55,746 bases of DNA from an uncultured Clostridia bacterium (GCA_947303185.1 CAMYXF010000002.1:1-55746); one strand, 5' to 3'. Shown: positions 44,015 through 52,691, counted from the stretch's first letter. Notes: a model not told the origin generated them from the letters alone. Numbers and translations: made by a program.

Positions 44015-44980
44015 TCAGCCCCCAAAGTTAATGAAGTCAGTTACTGCCTTATCATATGCTTCAAGATTTCTGATCCTTAAGTGGGAGTGTGCTCCCTCAT
44101 CAAACCAGACCATCTGTTTTCTCTTTGATCCGCTCGCGTCATTGATCTTATCGAAATACTTGGGAAGTGATGACACGTCCTGTCTTCCGCAGATCATGAG
44201 CTGGGGTACTTCAACGTTCGGAATAGCCTTGATTGGCGTATTCTTGAAAATGTTTATGCCGGCATACTTCTTAAAGAGAAGTCCCATCTGCAGGCAAACC
44301 GGGAATGTGGGCTTGCCCAAGTTCTTTGTTCTCTGGCAGAGAACGTTATAGAACGAGATGAAAGGTCCTTCAAGAACGATTGCATCAACGTAAGGATTGT
44401 GGCCTGCGGCAGTATAGATTGCAGCAACGGATCCGATGCAGATGCCGTGGATAACGAAGTGATCGATACCGAACTGCTCATGTACTACCTTGAGCCATGA
44501 ATCTACGTCTTTGCCTTCAAGCATTCCGGCTCCTGTGTAGAGGCCTTCGCTGAGGCCTGCTGCACGGGGATCGACAACTATGATGTTGAACTTATTCTTC
44601 TGATAAAGATCTGCGAAGTAATAACAGTACTTACATGTCTCAGCACGTCCTGCCATTATGAGGCAAGCCCTGTCGTAACCGAAGTCGAAGTATTCGCCCT
44701 TCATCTTAAGACCGTCGAAAGAAGTCATCTCGATCTCTTTCATGTATGAAGCGTTCTCATTTCCCCACTTCATACCGGTATCGAACATAACAGTATGCTC
44801 GGCATTCTCGGGTGCGCTGTTTCCTCTCGCCCATTTTTCTTTGGACTCGCGGATAAACATGTTTCTGTATTGCTTCTTGGCTATCTTCATGCAGAAAACC
44901 CACATAAAAGCAAAGCCGCCGCCCAGTATTACTACAAGGGCAATGATGATTATCAGAGGTACCGGATTAAAGTTACTCAT
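44015..44980 (-). CDS. Membrane-anchored alpha/beta hydrolase with Cys nucleophile
   Basis: A 321-residue protein with one N-terminal helix (about 8-30), then a hydrolase fold. The elbow reads HGICIG: Cys181 stands in the place of the usual Ser, as in dienelactone hydrolases. The acid is in CGRQD (Asp268), and the general-base His is 298 or 300 (DEGAHSHLR). Its ATG overlaps the upstream fakB stop (TAATG). Its place between two fakB genes suggests that it acts on acyl thioesters or esters and supplies or removes fatty acids, but this is inferred from position only. Confidence 0.87.
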   Translation of the reverse strand: MSNFNPVPLIIIIALVVILGGGFAFMWVFCMKIAKKQYRNMFIRESKEKWARGNSAPENAEHTVMFDTGMKWGNENASYMKEIEMTSFDGLKMKGEYFDFGYDRACLIMAGRAETCKYCYYFADLYQKNKFNIIVVDPRAAGLSEGLYTGAGMLEGKDVDSWLKVVHEQFGIDHFVIHGICIGSVAAIYTAAGHNPYVDAIVLEGPFISFYNVLCQRTKNLGKPTFPVCLQMGLLFKKYAGINIFKNTPIKAIPNVEVPQLMICGRQDVSSLPKYFDKINDASGSKRKQMVWFDEGAHSHLRIRNLEAYDKAVTDFINFGG

Positions 44981-45909
44981 TATAACTTAGCCTTGATATC
45001 CTCTAAGATCTTAGTCTCTTCTACGAGGCCTTCGGAAATCTCCTTACCCATGTAGAAAGCAACTACCATGCCGGGGCCGATGGAAGAACCGTTAGCCATA
45101 CAAACTGTTGTAGGGATGATCTCTTCAGGGTTGAACTCCTCACGGATGAGCTCCTGGAGCTGGAGCCACTGAGCCTTACGGAATGTGTGGGATACGAAGA
45201 TTCTCTTCGGGTTAGGCTCGATAGTAGCCTTCATGTACTCGATCATGGCTGCGAAAAGCTTCTTGTAGCCAGTAACCTTTGTGATGATCTGGTTCATACC
45301 GTCACGGTTGAACTCAGCGATAGGCTTGATGTTGATGAGAGATCCCATGAAAGCGGAAACGTTGGAGCAACGGCCCATCTTTGCGAGGAACTTAAGATCG
45401 TCAACTGTACCTGTCTGGTGGCATCTGTGCTTGTTATCTTCGAGCCACTGAGCTACTTCTTCGATTGACTTGCCTTCCTTCTTCATGTCACCTGCAAGTG
45501 AGCAGAGAAGTCCGTCACCGCCTGAATAACGGAGTGAGTCAACACAGATGATCTTTCTGTCAGGATACTTCTCCTGAAGGTTTGAAGCAGCCTTACGGCA
45601 GCAGTCATATGTATTTGAAAGAGCGTGGGACAAAGAAATGTTGAGGATGTCCTTACCCTGCTTAAGATACTTCTCAAAGAATGCCTCCTGTACTTCCAGA
45701 CCCTTGATGGAAGTGGAATACATTGAATCCTTGGACATTGATGTGTAGAAGTCCTGGGGTGAGATATTCTCCCAGTCCAGTGTGGAATCTTCGGTGTGTC
45801 CGTCCGGGAAGTTGATATTACCCGGAAGATAGTCGTCAATACCGAATCTTTCTCTGAGATCCTTTGTAAGGTCTGTTGAGCTGTCTGTGAGAATTACATA
45901 ATCAGCCAT
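44980..45909 (-). CDS. fakB: DegV/FakB-family fatty-acid-binding protein (copy 2)
   Basis: Second lipid-binding partner for FakA, 309 residues. YVILTDSSTDLTKDL gives the fatty-acid carboxylate site; ISLSHALSNTYDCCRKAASNL, CVDSLRYSGGDGLLCSLA and the C-terminal ANGSSIGPGMVVAFYMG fit DegV. It is clearly diverged from copy 1, with a differing lining, which supports different chain preference. It follows the ACP gene by 22 bases. Confidence 0.9.
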   Translation of the reverse strand: MADYVILTDSSTDLTKDLRERFGIDDYLPGNINFPDGHTEDSTLDWENISPQDFYTSMSKDSMYSTSIKGLEVQEAFFEKYLKQGKDILNISLSHALSNTYDCCRKAASNLQEKYPDRKIICVDSLRYSGGDGLLCSLAGDMKKEGKSIEEVAQWLEDNKHRCHQTGTVDDLKFLAKMGRCSNVSAFMGSLINIKPIAEFNRDGMNQIITKVTGYKKLFAAMIEYMKATIEPNPKRIFVSHTFRKAQWLQLQELIREEFNPEEIIPTTVCMANGSSIGPGMVVAFYMGKEISEGLVEETKILEDIKAKL

Positions 45910-45931
45910 TTTCTTTACTCTCCTTAATATG

Positions 45932-46183
45932 TTAATTATTTGAAGACTTAATCATTGTTATAACATCACCGACATTTTTGAACTCATAGTCCTCATCTAC
46001 CGGTAATGCTACATTCATGCGGGATTCGATATTCATTAAGATGACGTCGAAAGAAGAATCGTCGATGCCTAAATCTTCCAATTCGGAATCGACGGTGATC
46101 GTATCGAGCGGGACGTCAAACGTCCTGTTCATCGTCTTATAAGTATCACAGAAAATGGAATACAATTCCGGAATCATATCCAT
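45932..46183 (-). CDS. Acyl carrier protein-like protein
   Basis: An 83-residue acidic helical protein: EDLGIDDSSFDVILMNIESRMNVALP matches the ACP helix II region. Ser43 after Asp42 is the likely phosphopantetheine site, though the canonical DSL is DSS here. ATG at 46183 follows the PlsC stop by 4 bases; the longer upstream frame would overlap PlsC and lacks ACP character. It is probably a dedicated carrier for this operon rather than the housekeeping AcpP, given the divergence and location. Confidence 0.82.
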   Translation of the reverse strand: MDMIPELYSIFCDTYKTMNRTFDVPLDTITVDSELEDLGIDDSSFDVILMNIESRMNVALPVDEDYEFKNVGDVITMIKSSNN

Positions 46184-46187
46184 AATC

Positions 46188-47582
46188 CTATTTCCCACCA
46201 GCCTTAGCGTTCCTTGCCTCTTCGATCTCGTTGCTAATCTTGGCAAGATTTGCCTTCATCTCGGCTCTTACCTTTTTGATATAGCTGTTCATCTCGGGCT
46301 TGGTCTCCGATATCGCCTGACGCTTGAGAGCATAGAGTCTCTCACGCATTATTTCATTGGCTTTATCGTACGATTCATTATCTGTTACAAGCCCTTCTTT
46401 GTCAAATTCTATGGGGTCTCCGACGACAAAGCGCGTGGGCTTAAACAACTTGTATGAAGTGTGGATATAAACAGGTACGACTGGTCTTTTTGTATAGATC
46501 GATAACATGGCAGGACCCTTCATGAAATCGAGGAACTCATCATCGTAATTCATGTGTCCTTCCGGGAAGATAATGAACGGTTCGTTGTTCTTTAATCCGT
46601 TCATCATGGTCTTCAGTGATTCCCAGTCAAAACCAGTTCTATCAAGTAATACACAACCCATGGCTTTTTCAAAGAAACCCCATGACTTGTTTACTTCCGC
46701 AACGTCTTTAGCTGCAAGGCTTCTGCAGTAAACTCTGCGGAAAACATAGTAGAGCAACGCTGAGTCTATCCACCATGAGTGATTGGCAACGATTACCATT
46801 CCCTTATCCATGAATCTCGTACCGCGGGCAAGATCGCCGTTATAAGTAATCTTGGTCCTCATAAGAAGCTTGATTCCCGGCCATGCCGTAGTCTTCATAA
46901 AGTTATAAAGGAATCCGGCATACTTCGGACGCTTAAGCTTCTTGCCGTCAGCGATAAGGAAGTTTCTGAGATAGAACTGTCTGTATTCTTCAGTCTTGTT
47001 CTGAAGATCAGTTGTAAATGCAGCCGCCCTGTCCTGAAGTGAATCAAGTCCGTCACGGGTCATGTATGTATCAGGATACATAAGGCTTCCGATGAACATC
47101 AGGTCACGCTTGCCGGGACCGATCCTTCCGTTATGGAATACGGGAACGATGGGCGCGCCGGAACTTAATGAGATAAGAGCTGCTGCCTGCTTATATTCCA
47201 TGAGCTTTCCTTCAGTCTCAATGTGACCTTCAGGGAAAATAAGAATTGAATGACCTTTATTGATCTGCTCTACTGCCTGGTTAACTGCATCCATGTTGCC
47301 CGTTACTGCATCAACCTTAATGACACCCATTGCCTTAAGGAAGAAAGTAAGCACGGGATTATAAGCATAGAACTGCGCACCTACGAGTACGTATTTCCTT
47401 CTGCCCGGGAATGCCAGCAACGCCTCGACATAATCAAGGAATGCCGTGTGATTCATGGCAATGATCACAGGTCCCTTATACTTTTCCTTCTTTTCCTTAC
47501 GGAGATAGATCTTCTTTATCGGGAAAAGAATGAGCGCAGGAATTATGCTGTTAAGGTAAAGGAGCCATCTAATCAGAAACAT
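46188..47582 (-). CDS. Tandem PlsC-type acyltransferase (two catalytic domains in one chain)
   Basis: A 464-residue protein with two lysophosphatidic-acid-acyltransferase-like domains. Domain 1: NHTAFLD (44-50) and FPEGH (116-120). Domain 2: NHSWWID (267-273) and FPEGH (339-343). Both NHx4D and FPEG motifs are complete, so both may be active. A hydrophobic start (about 1-22) anchors it to the membrane; the C-terminus is a charged helix. Family members acylate glycerol-phosphate lipids; usual length is about 240 residues for one domain. Its ATG overlaps the ligase stop (TGATG). Confidence 0.9.
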   Translation of the reverse strand: MFLIRWLLYLNSIIPALILFPIKKIYLRKEKKEKYKGPVIIAMNHTAFLDYVEALLAFPGRRKYVLVGAQFYAYNPVLTFFLKAMGVIKVDAVTGNMDAVNQAVEQINKGHSILIFPEGHIETEGKLMEYKQAAALISLSSGAPIVPVFHNGRIGPGKRDLMFIGSLMYPDTYMTRDGLDSLQDRAAAFTTDLQNKTEEYRQFYLRNFLIADGKKLKRPKYAGFLYNFMKTTAWPGIKLLMRTKITYNGDLARGTRFMDKGMVIVANHSWWIDSALLYYVFRRVYCRSLAAKDVAEVNKSWGFFEKAMGCVLLDRTGFDWESLKTMMNGLKNNEPFIIFPEGHMNYDDEFLDFMKGPAMLSIYTKRPVVPVYIHTSYKLFKPTRFVVGDPIEFDKEGLVTDNESYDKANEIMRERLYALKRQAISETKPEMNSYIKKVRAEMKANLAKISNEIEEARNAKAGGK

Positions 47583-49528
47583 CAGGATTCAGACTCCTTC
47601 TTCTGTTCAATGAGGTAATCGGCAATAGCCATAGGTGTGATGAGAGGTGTCTCAGTCATGTTGACCGGTCTTCCTGTTACCTCACCTACCTTGGACAGGA
47701 GCTCAACATACTGCATTGAATCTCCGCCCAAAGAAATAAAGTTAGATGTCTCGGTAATCTCTGATCTGTCTTTATTCAGGATCTCAGCGAAAACATCACA
47801 TACCTTGCCGATGATCTCAGTATATTCAGCACTTCTTGTACGTGTAACTTCTTCATCGGTAGGTCTGGTGCATTCGGTTGCAAAGAGCTCAGCTTTCTCA
47901 AGCTTAGAAGCAAGTGCCTTACGGTCGATGCCCTTGAAGTTCTCAGGCATGGATCCGATAAGGTTAAGGACCTTAACAGGTCTTTCAGACATAGTAAGCT
48001 GATCCATTGAAGCAAATACGCCCTTCAAAGAAGATGCCTTCTCAAATGCACCCATTGAACCGTCATCAGCAAGAACGAGAATCATCTGCTTTTCAGCAGA
48101 ACCCGGAAGCTGGCAGTTGATCATGGCTTCCTGTGTAAAAGCGCCCTTATCAATCCTTGATTCGATCTCTTCAGGTGAGATATTCTCACCGTTGGGTCCG
48201 ATGATTACGTCATCAAGACGGCCGATGATGTGAAGACGGCCTGTCTCATCGACAGTAACCTTATCGTTTGTCGGATAGTAATCTTCTGTAAACTCAGTGA
48301 ACTTACCGTCAACATAGATACCGTTCATTGAGTGTTCCTTAGGGATAAGGAGCTCGCCTGAATCACTGATCTTATAAGCAACGTTGCTGAAGATCTTACC
48401 TGTACTTGTACCGCATCTGAACTGTGCCTTTCTTGAAAGCTCAACGCAGATAACGCCACACTCGGTAAGGCCGTATCCTGCATAGATCGAATAACCAAGA
48501 CCATTCAATACTTCGAGTGTTCTGGGAGCAATAAATCCGCCGCCTGAGATAAGGAATGTGGCTCTCTCACCCAAAAGCTGACGGCGAACTTTCTTGAAGA
48601 TAATCTTTCTTACGATAATGGGGCCGAGCAAAGGGAAAATATTCTGAAGTTTATTGGAGAACCTGATAGCCTTATTAAACTTCTCAGTCTTTCCCTGCTT
48701 TGCAACTTCGCGCTCCAATGAAGCTACAGTCTTATTCCATACCAAAGGAATAGCAAAGAAATGCGTAACGCCGATACGCTTACATACAAACTGGATGCTC
48801 TGCGCATCGTACTTGGGGAGGAATACGAATCCTCTTCCAAAGAACATGAACCACATCAGTGTCGCGATAAGACCGAAGATGTGATAGAACGGCAGGAATG
48901 CAAGATTATGAATATCAAGCTTTGCATTGTACTGGATAGACTGGTTCTTCCTTACTATATCTTCACTCATCTCAACCTGAAGACAGATTGTCTTACCGCT
49001 GTGAGAAATGATCTTAGGCTTTGATGTGGAGCCGGAAGTAATGAGGATGATCTCATCTGCCCACTTAACCATGGACTTATCGAACTTGGTTCCCTTACCA
49101 GCAGCAAGAAGATCCTTAACAGATACTGCCTTATCAACACGTACATCTTCGGATACAACGAAAACAGGATTCATTTCCTTGATGATCTCGTTTGTGATGC
49201 TGATGTTATGTCTTGTATTAAGCAGGATAGGCTTAAATCCGGCCTGCAAAAGTCCCCAGAACAAAGCTACCCAGTCAGCAGAGTTCTCAAGGAAGATTCC
49301 TACGAATTCGGTAGAACCGCCTGCACCGTAAACGGTAGCAGCCTTGGTAAACTCATCTACCCTCTCATAAAGCTCATAGTAAGACATCTTGCAGATGTTG
49401 CCGTCTTCGAGCCATTCGCCGAATGTCTCACTCGTAAATCTGTTCTTGATGATCGTGTAGATCGATTCGAATGTCTGCGGAGCTTTTTTAAGCGCAGCAA
49501 TATTCTCGGTTACAATACTTGAAACCAT
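47582..49528 (-). CDS. Acyl-AMP ligase with C-terminal carrier domain
   Basis: A 648-residue protein. Residues about 1-500 are an adenylate-forming ligase: ILITSGSTSKPKIISHSG (nucleotide loop), AFLPFYHIFG, YAGYGLTECGVIC and GRLDDVIIGPNGENISPEEIE. Residues about 565-645 are a phosphopantetheine carrier domain, with the attachment Ser604 in LGGDSMQY. This is the layout of loading modules: the enzyme activates an acid and can attach it to its own carrier. Upstream is the HSL-type esterase, downstream the tandem PlsC. The substrate is likely a fatty acid, by context. Confidence 0.9.
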   Translation of the reverse strand: MVSSIVTENIAALKKAPQTFESIYTIIKNRFTSETFGEWLEDGNICKMSYYELYERVDEFTKAATVYGAGGSTEFVGIFLENSADWVALFWGLLQAGFKPILLNTRHNISITNEIIKEMNPVFVVSEDVRVDKAVSVKDLLAAGKGTKFDKSMVKWADEIILITSGSTSKPKIISHSGKTICLQVEMSEDIVRKNQSIQYNAKLDIHNLAFLPFYHIFGLIATLMWFMFFGRGFVFLPKYDAQSIQFVCKRIGVTHFFAIPLVWNKTVASLEREVAKQGKTEKFNKAIRFSNKLQNIFPLLGPIIVRKIIFKKVRRQLLGERATFLISGGGFIAPRTLEVLNGLGYSIYAGYGLTECGVICVELSRKAQFRCGTSTGKIFSNVAYKISDSGELLIPKEHSMNGIYVDGKFTEFTEDYYPTNDKVTVDETGRLHIIGRLDDVIIGPNGENISPEEIESRIDKGAFTQEAMINCQLPGSAEKQMILVLADDGSMGAFEKASSLKGVFASMDQLTMSERPVKVLNLIGSMPENFKGIDRKALASKLEKAELFATECTRPTDEEVTRTRSAEYTEIIGKVCDVFAEILNKDRSEITETSNFISLGGDSMQYVELLSKVGEVTGRPVNMTETPLITPMAIADYLIEQKKESES

Positions 49529-49537
49529 TTTTCCTCT

Positions 49538-50641
49538 TTATCCCCAAACCTTCTTTATTTGTTCGCACATCTCAAGAAGCGCAGCCTGTGCCTGAGGCAG
49601 GATTCCAAAGTAATCAAGGAATGCGTGAGATACGCCTCTGTATCTGATGTGTGTATTAGGAACTCCGGCTTTATCCAAGAGCCTTGAATAGTACTCAGCC
49701 TGGATGCGGAGTCCGTCGTATTCTGCAGTGAAAATGCCTGTAGCAGGCATATTTGAAAGATCAGCATAGATCATGCTGACATCAGGATTACGCTTAACTT
49801 CTTCATATCTGCCGCCTGAATAAGCCGTAAGAATGGCTGCCATGAGATCGTTGTTGCCAAGTCCGTCAGCACGGCCGAGCTGGAGTCTTGAGCTGATGAG
49901 TTCTTTCTGCTCATCACCAACGTCATACATATCAAGCTTCCAATCGTAGAGATTATCCTGTGAGTAAAGATCTACACAGGGATAGAAAAGTCCGGCATAG
50001 CTGAACTTAGCCTCTGTCTTGTTGTCGATGATAGCAGCAAGTGCAAGGTTAGCGCCTGCGCTGTCTCCGAAAAGTCCGATCTTAGAAGCATCAACCTTCA
50101 AAGAAGCGGCATTCGCATAAATGTATTCAACAGCTGCAAGGATATCTTCGATAGCAGCAGGATAAATATTCTCAGGTGCAAGGCTGTAATCAACATTGAA
50201 CACTCTGCATCCTAGGTTCTCTGCTACATAACGGCAGGGTTCTTTATAGAACTCAGCTTTTGAAGCCATGAAAGATCCGCCGTGAACATATACCATTACC
50301 GGAAGCACTTCATCTGACTTATCAGCAGGCCAGTATGAAAAGAGCTTAAATGTTCTGCCGCCGCATGTAAGGTCAACTGAATCTTCAGAAATCTGACCCT
50401 TGCACATATCCTGACAGTATGTCTTTGTTGTCTGACGCATTCCGGCAACGGAAAACTGCATAGGCATTGACTTCTGGAAAGCATAGATAGCACTTCTGAT
50501 GAAGAACTCACGAGGGTCCATCTTCCCTGCAAAATCGCCCTCATCAGGTACATTCTTTATAACGATCTTCTGTGCGCCCGTATCAACGGTCTCACCGGAA
50601 TTAAGGATCTTCTCAACTAACGCAAAATCACACTTATCCAT
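49538..50641 (-). CDS. Hormone-sensitive-lipase-family esterase
   Basis: A 367-residue alpha/beta hydrolase of the HSL (family IV) type: HGGSF (oxyanion, 120-122), VFNVDYSLAPENIYPA, nucleophile elbow GDSAG (Ser194), Asp in FTAEYDGLR and His in YRGVSHAFL. There is no signal peptide, so it is cytoplasmic. An N-terminal cap of about 80 residues is present. It follows the GT2 gene by 3 bases and may release acyl chains or remodel products within this lipid operon. Confidence 0.9.
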   Translation of the reverse strand: MDKCDFALVEKILNSGETVDTGAQKIVIKNVPDEGDFAGKMDPREFFIRSAIYAFQKSMPMQFSVAGMRQTTKTYCQDMCKGQISEDSVDLTCGGRTFKLFSYWPADKSDEVLPVMVYVHGGSFMASKAEFYKEPCRYVAENLGCRVFNVDYSLAPENIYPAAIEDILAAVEYIYANAASLKVDASKIGLFGDSAGANLALAAIIDNKTEAKFSYAGLFYPCVDLYSQDNLYDWKLDMYDVGDEQKELISSRLQLGRADGLGNNDLMAAILTAYSGGRYEEVKRNPDVSMIYADLSNMPATGIFTAEYDGLRIQAEYYSRLLDKAGVPNTHIRYRGVSHAFLDYFGILPQAQAALLEMCEQIKKVWG

Positions 50642-50644
50642 AAA

Positions 50645-51655
50645 TTAAACCTTTCCCAGTATTCCTGATCTGCCAAAAACATAGCTTAACACTAATATGA
50701 CCAAAAGCGAGATTGCAGCACCCAAAAGCATGAACCATTCCTGATAGTAGAACAGCATCATAATGAGTGTTGCAATGATGTACTTGATAGAACATGTAAC
50801 GTAATAGACTACGCTTATTTTCTGTCTGTGCCTTATACCGGCAGAGAATACGTTCAATACGGCATGCATGGCAGTAACCCATACATAGATGCCGATAGTC
50901 CAGTAGAAGAAATGAGGAATATCAAACCATACAAGGATCGAAAGCGTCAGCATGTAAAGCGTATAGAGCAATGCTGAGATAAGACCGTATGCCCACAAAG
51001 ATCTCTGGATCCTGATCGTATCCTTTATCGGTCTGAAGTGGGTATTCTTATTGTTATTCTCGTAGATGGTCTTGATGTCGATACCTGTGACCTTCATGCC
51101 CTCTTTATGCGCAGTCGCAAGGACATTAAGTTCATACTCATACTTGTTGCCGGGAATATCCTGAAGCCACATGCAAAGACGTGCCGGGAATCCTCTTAAG
51201 CCTGACTGGTTATCACGAAGATAAACGCCGGTTACGATCGTATAAACGATCTTGGACATATCGTTACCGATTCTGGACTTGATCGGGATCTTCTCAGACA
51301 AGTCTCTCATGCCGAGAACGATTGTATCTGTCTTTCTGGTAAGCTTTGCTACACGCTCGATATCTTCAATGGCATGCTGTCCGTCTGAATCGGCGGTAAC
51401 GATGTAATCGACTTCCTCGCTTAAGTTATTGCCGATATATTCAAAACCGCGCTTAAGAGCAAAACCCTTACCCTTATTCTCTTTGTATCCGATAACATCA
51501 GCGAAAACCGCTGCTCTTCTAAAGAACTCATCGCAGCGCTCACGGCTTCCGTCGTTAACTGCAACTACCTTAAAACCACGCTTGTGCAACTCTTCACAAA
51601 GGCGGAGGAACTTCTCGTCCGGATTATAAACAGGCAATAATACAGCTGTCTTCAT
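50645..51655 (-). CDS. Membrane-bound family 2 glycosyltransferase
   Basis: A 336-residue protein. Residues 1-215 form a GT2 domain: LLPVYNPDEK, VAVNDGSRERC, NKGKGFALKRGFEY and the metal motif TADSDGQHA, of the dolichyl-phosphate-mannose-synthase-like type. Residues 225-330 hold four membrane helices. Such enzymes usually put a sugar on a polyprenyl or lipid carrier. As the first gene of the operon, it suggests a glycolipid product. The divergent promoter region lies upstream. Confidence 0.88.
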   Translation of the reverse strand: MKTAVLLPVYNPDEKFLRLCEELHKRGFKVVAVNDGSRERCDEFFRRAAVFADVIGYKENKGKGFALKRGFEYIGNNLSEEVDYIVTADSDGQHAIEDIERVAKLTRKTDTIVLGMRDLSEKIPIKSRIGNDMSKIVYTIVTGVYLRDNQSGLRGFPARLCMWLQDIPGNKYEYELNVLATAHKEGMKVTGIDIKTIYENNNKNTHFRPIKDTIRIQRSLWAYGLISALLYTLYMLTLSILVWFDIPHFFYWTIGIYVWVTAMHAVLNVFSAGIRHRQKISVVYYVTCSIKYIIATLIMMLFYYQEWFMLLGAAISLLVILVLSYVFGRSGILGKV

Positions 51656-51825
51656 TAACGGATATTCCTAACACCTTCCTCTTAAACCGTAAAGCACAAA
51701 TAGGTCCAAGCAAAATTCAACAAGTTATTTTACTATATTTAATAAATAAAATATATAGAAAGTGTCCGACAGGTAATAACCCCAGTTGACTGAAACACAC
51801 TTTGATTTTGTACATATTTATATAT

Positions 51826-51854
51826 TTGCACGCAAATACTAATAATGTTAATAT
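51826..51854 (+). promoter_or_regulatory. Probable promoter of the zinc-ribbon gene
   Basis: -35 TTGCAC (51826-51831), exactly 17 bases, then -10 TAATAT (51849-51854), 38 bases before the ATG. Confidence 0.6.
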
Positions 51855-51892
51855 CTCTTTATCTCATTAAATGAATATTGGAGGATAGAGAA

Positions 51893-52516
51893 ATGTTCTG
51901 TACCAATTGTGGAACACAGTTTGAAGATGGTAATGCTTTTTGCCCTAACTGCGGCACAAAAGTTGAATCAGTAGCACAGCCCGTTGAGACAGCACCTGTT
52001 GCTGCAGCTCCCGTTGAGGCAGCACCTGTAGAGGCTGCTCCTGTTGAAGCTGCACCCGTTGCAGCAGTTCCCGTTGCTGCTGCTCCTGTAGAGGCAGCAC
52101 CTGTTGAACCCGCACCTGCACCTGCTCCGGCACCTGCACCTCAGCCCCAGGCAGTTCCCGTACAGCCTGTTCAGCCCGTTCAGCCTGTATATGCTCAGCC
52201 TACACCCGTTGCTCCTGTTGGCGGTATGCCTATGGGTCCTGCAGATCCGGGTCTTGCTACAAGCATCCTTGTAATGGGTATCGTTGCAGTAGCTACAGCA
52301 TGCACAGTATGGTTCGGTTTCCTCGGAATCATCTTCGGTATCATCGGCCTCAACAAGGCTAAGAAGTTCACTGAAGAATGCGGACAGCTCTTCGGTAAGG
52401 CTAAGGTTGGTAAGTTCCTTTCATTGGGCGGACTTATCGGTGGTTCTTGTGTAACAGCTTATGTTGTTTTCTACATCTTCATCGCTGTCATCACAGCTAT
52501 CGCAGAGTACTCCTGA
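51893..52516 (+). CDS. Zinc-ribbon membrane protein with Ala/Pro/Val repeat linker
   Basis: A 207-residue protein in three parts. Residues 1-25: a zinc ribbon with two CxxC knuckles (FCTNCGTQFEDGNAFCPNCG). Residues about 30-110: a low-complexity linker of APVEA units followed by PAPA and QPVQPV. Residues 120-207: two membrane helices in a DUF4190-like layout (GFLGIIFGIIGLNKAKK). A TTG at 51878 extends the frame, but GGAGG at 51880-51884 serves ATG 51893. The repeated GCT/GTT codons make length change by slippage likely. Function unknown; the family is common in clostridia. Copies of GTGTCCGA flank the gene on both sides. Confidence 0.85.
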   Translation: MFCTNCGTQFEDGNAFCPNCGTKVESVAQPVETAPVAAAPVEAAPVEAAPVEAAPVAAVPVAAAPVEAAPVEPAPAPAPAPAPQPQAVPVQPVQPVQPVYAQPTPVAPVGGMPMGPADPGLATSILVMGIVAVATACTVWFGFLGIIFGIIGLNKAKKFTEECGQLFGKAKVGKFLSLGGLIGGSCVTAYVVFYIFIAVITAIAEYS

Positions 52517-52541
52517 TAACTGAAATAAGATCCGATCATAT

Positions 52542-52571
52542 GGGCTGTCTCAAACGAGGCAGCCCTTTTTT
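52542..52571 (+). terminator. Terminator of the zinc-ribbon gene
   Basis: GGGCTGTCTC (52542-52551), loop AAAC, GAGGCAGCCC (52556-52565), then six Ts. Confidence 0.92.
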
Positions 52572-52590
52572 GATTTGAATAATTATTTCA

Positions 52591-52691
52591 GTGTCTGAAT
52601 TGGACACCAATCAAGGTTCAAAACGTGTCCGAAAACTGCAAAATTCGTAATAATGCATAAATCGGACACGATTAGAGGTGAAAACGTGTCT
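52591..52691. repeat. Alternating GTGTCCGA / TCGGACAC repeats
   Basis: Half-sites alternate in orientation: GTGTC (52591), GGACAC (52602-52607), CGTGTCCGA (52624-52632), TCGGACACG (52662-52670) and CGTGTC (52685-52690). The 52624 and 52662 sites are a perfect 9-bp inverted pair. Successive right-facing copies are about 61 bp apart. Another GTGTCCGA lies at 51762-51769, on the other side of the zinc-ribbon gene. Confidence 0.82.
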
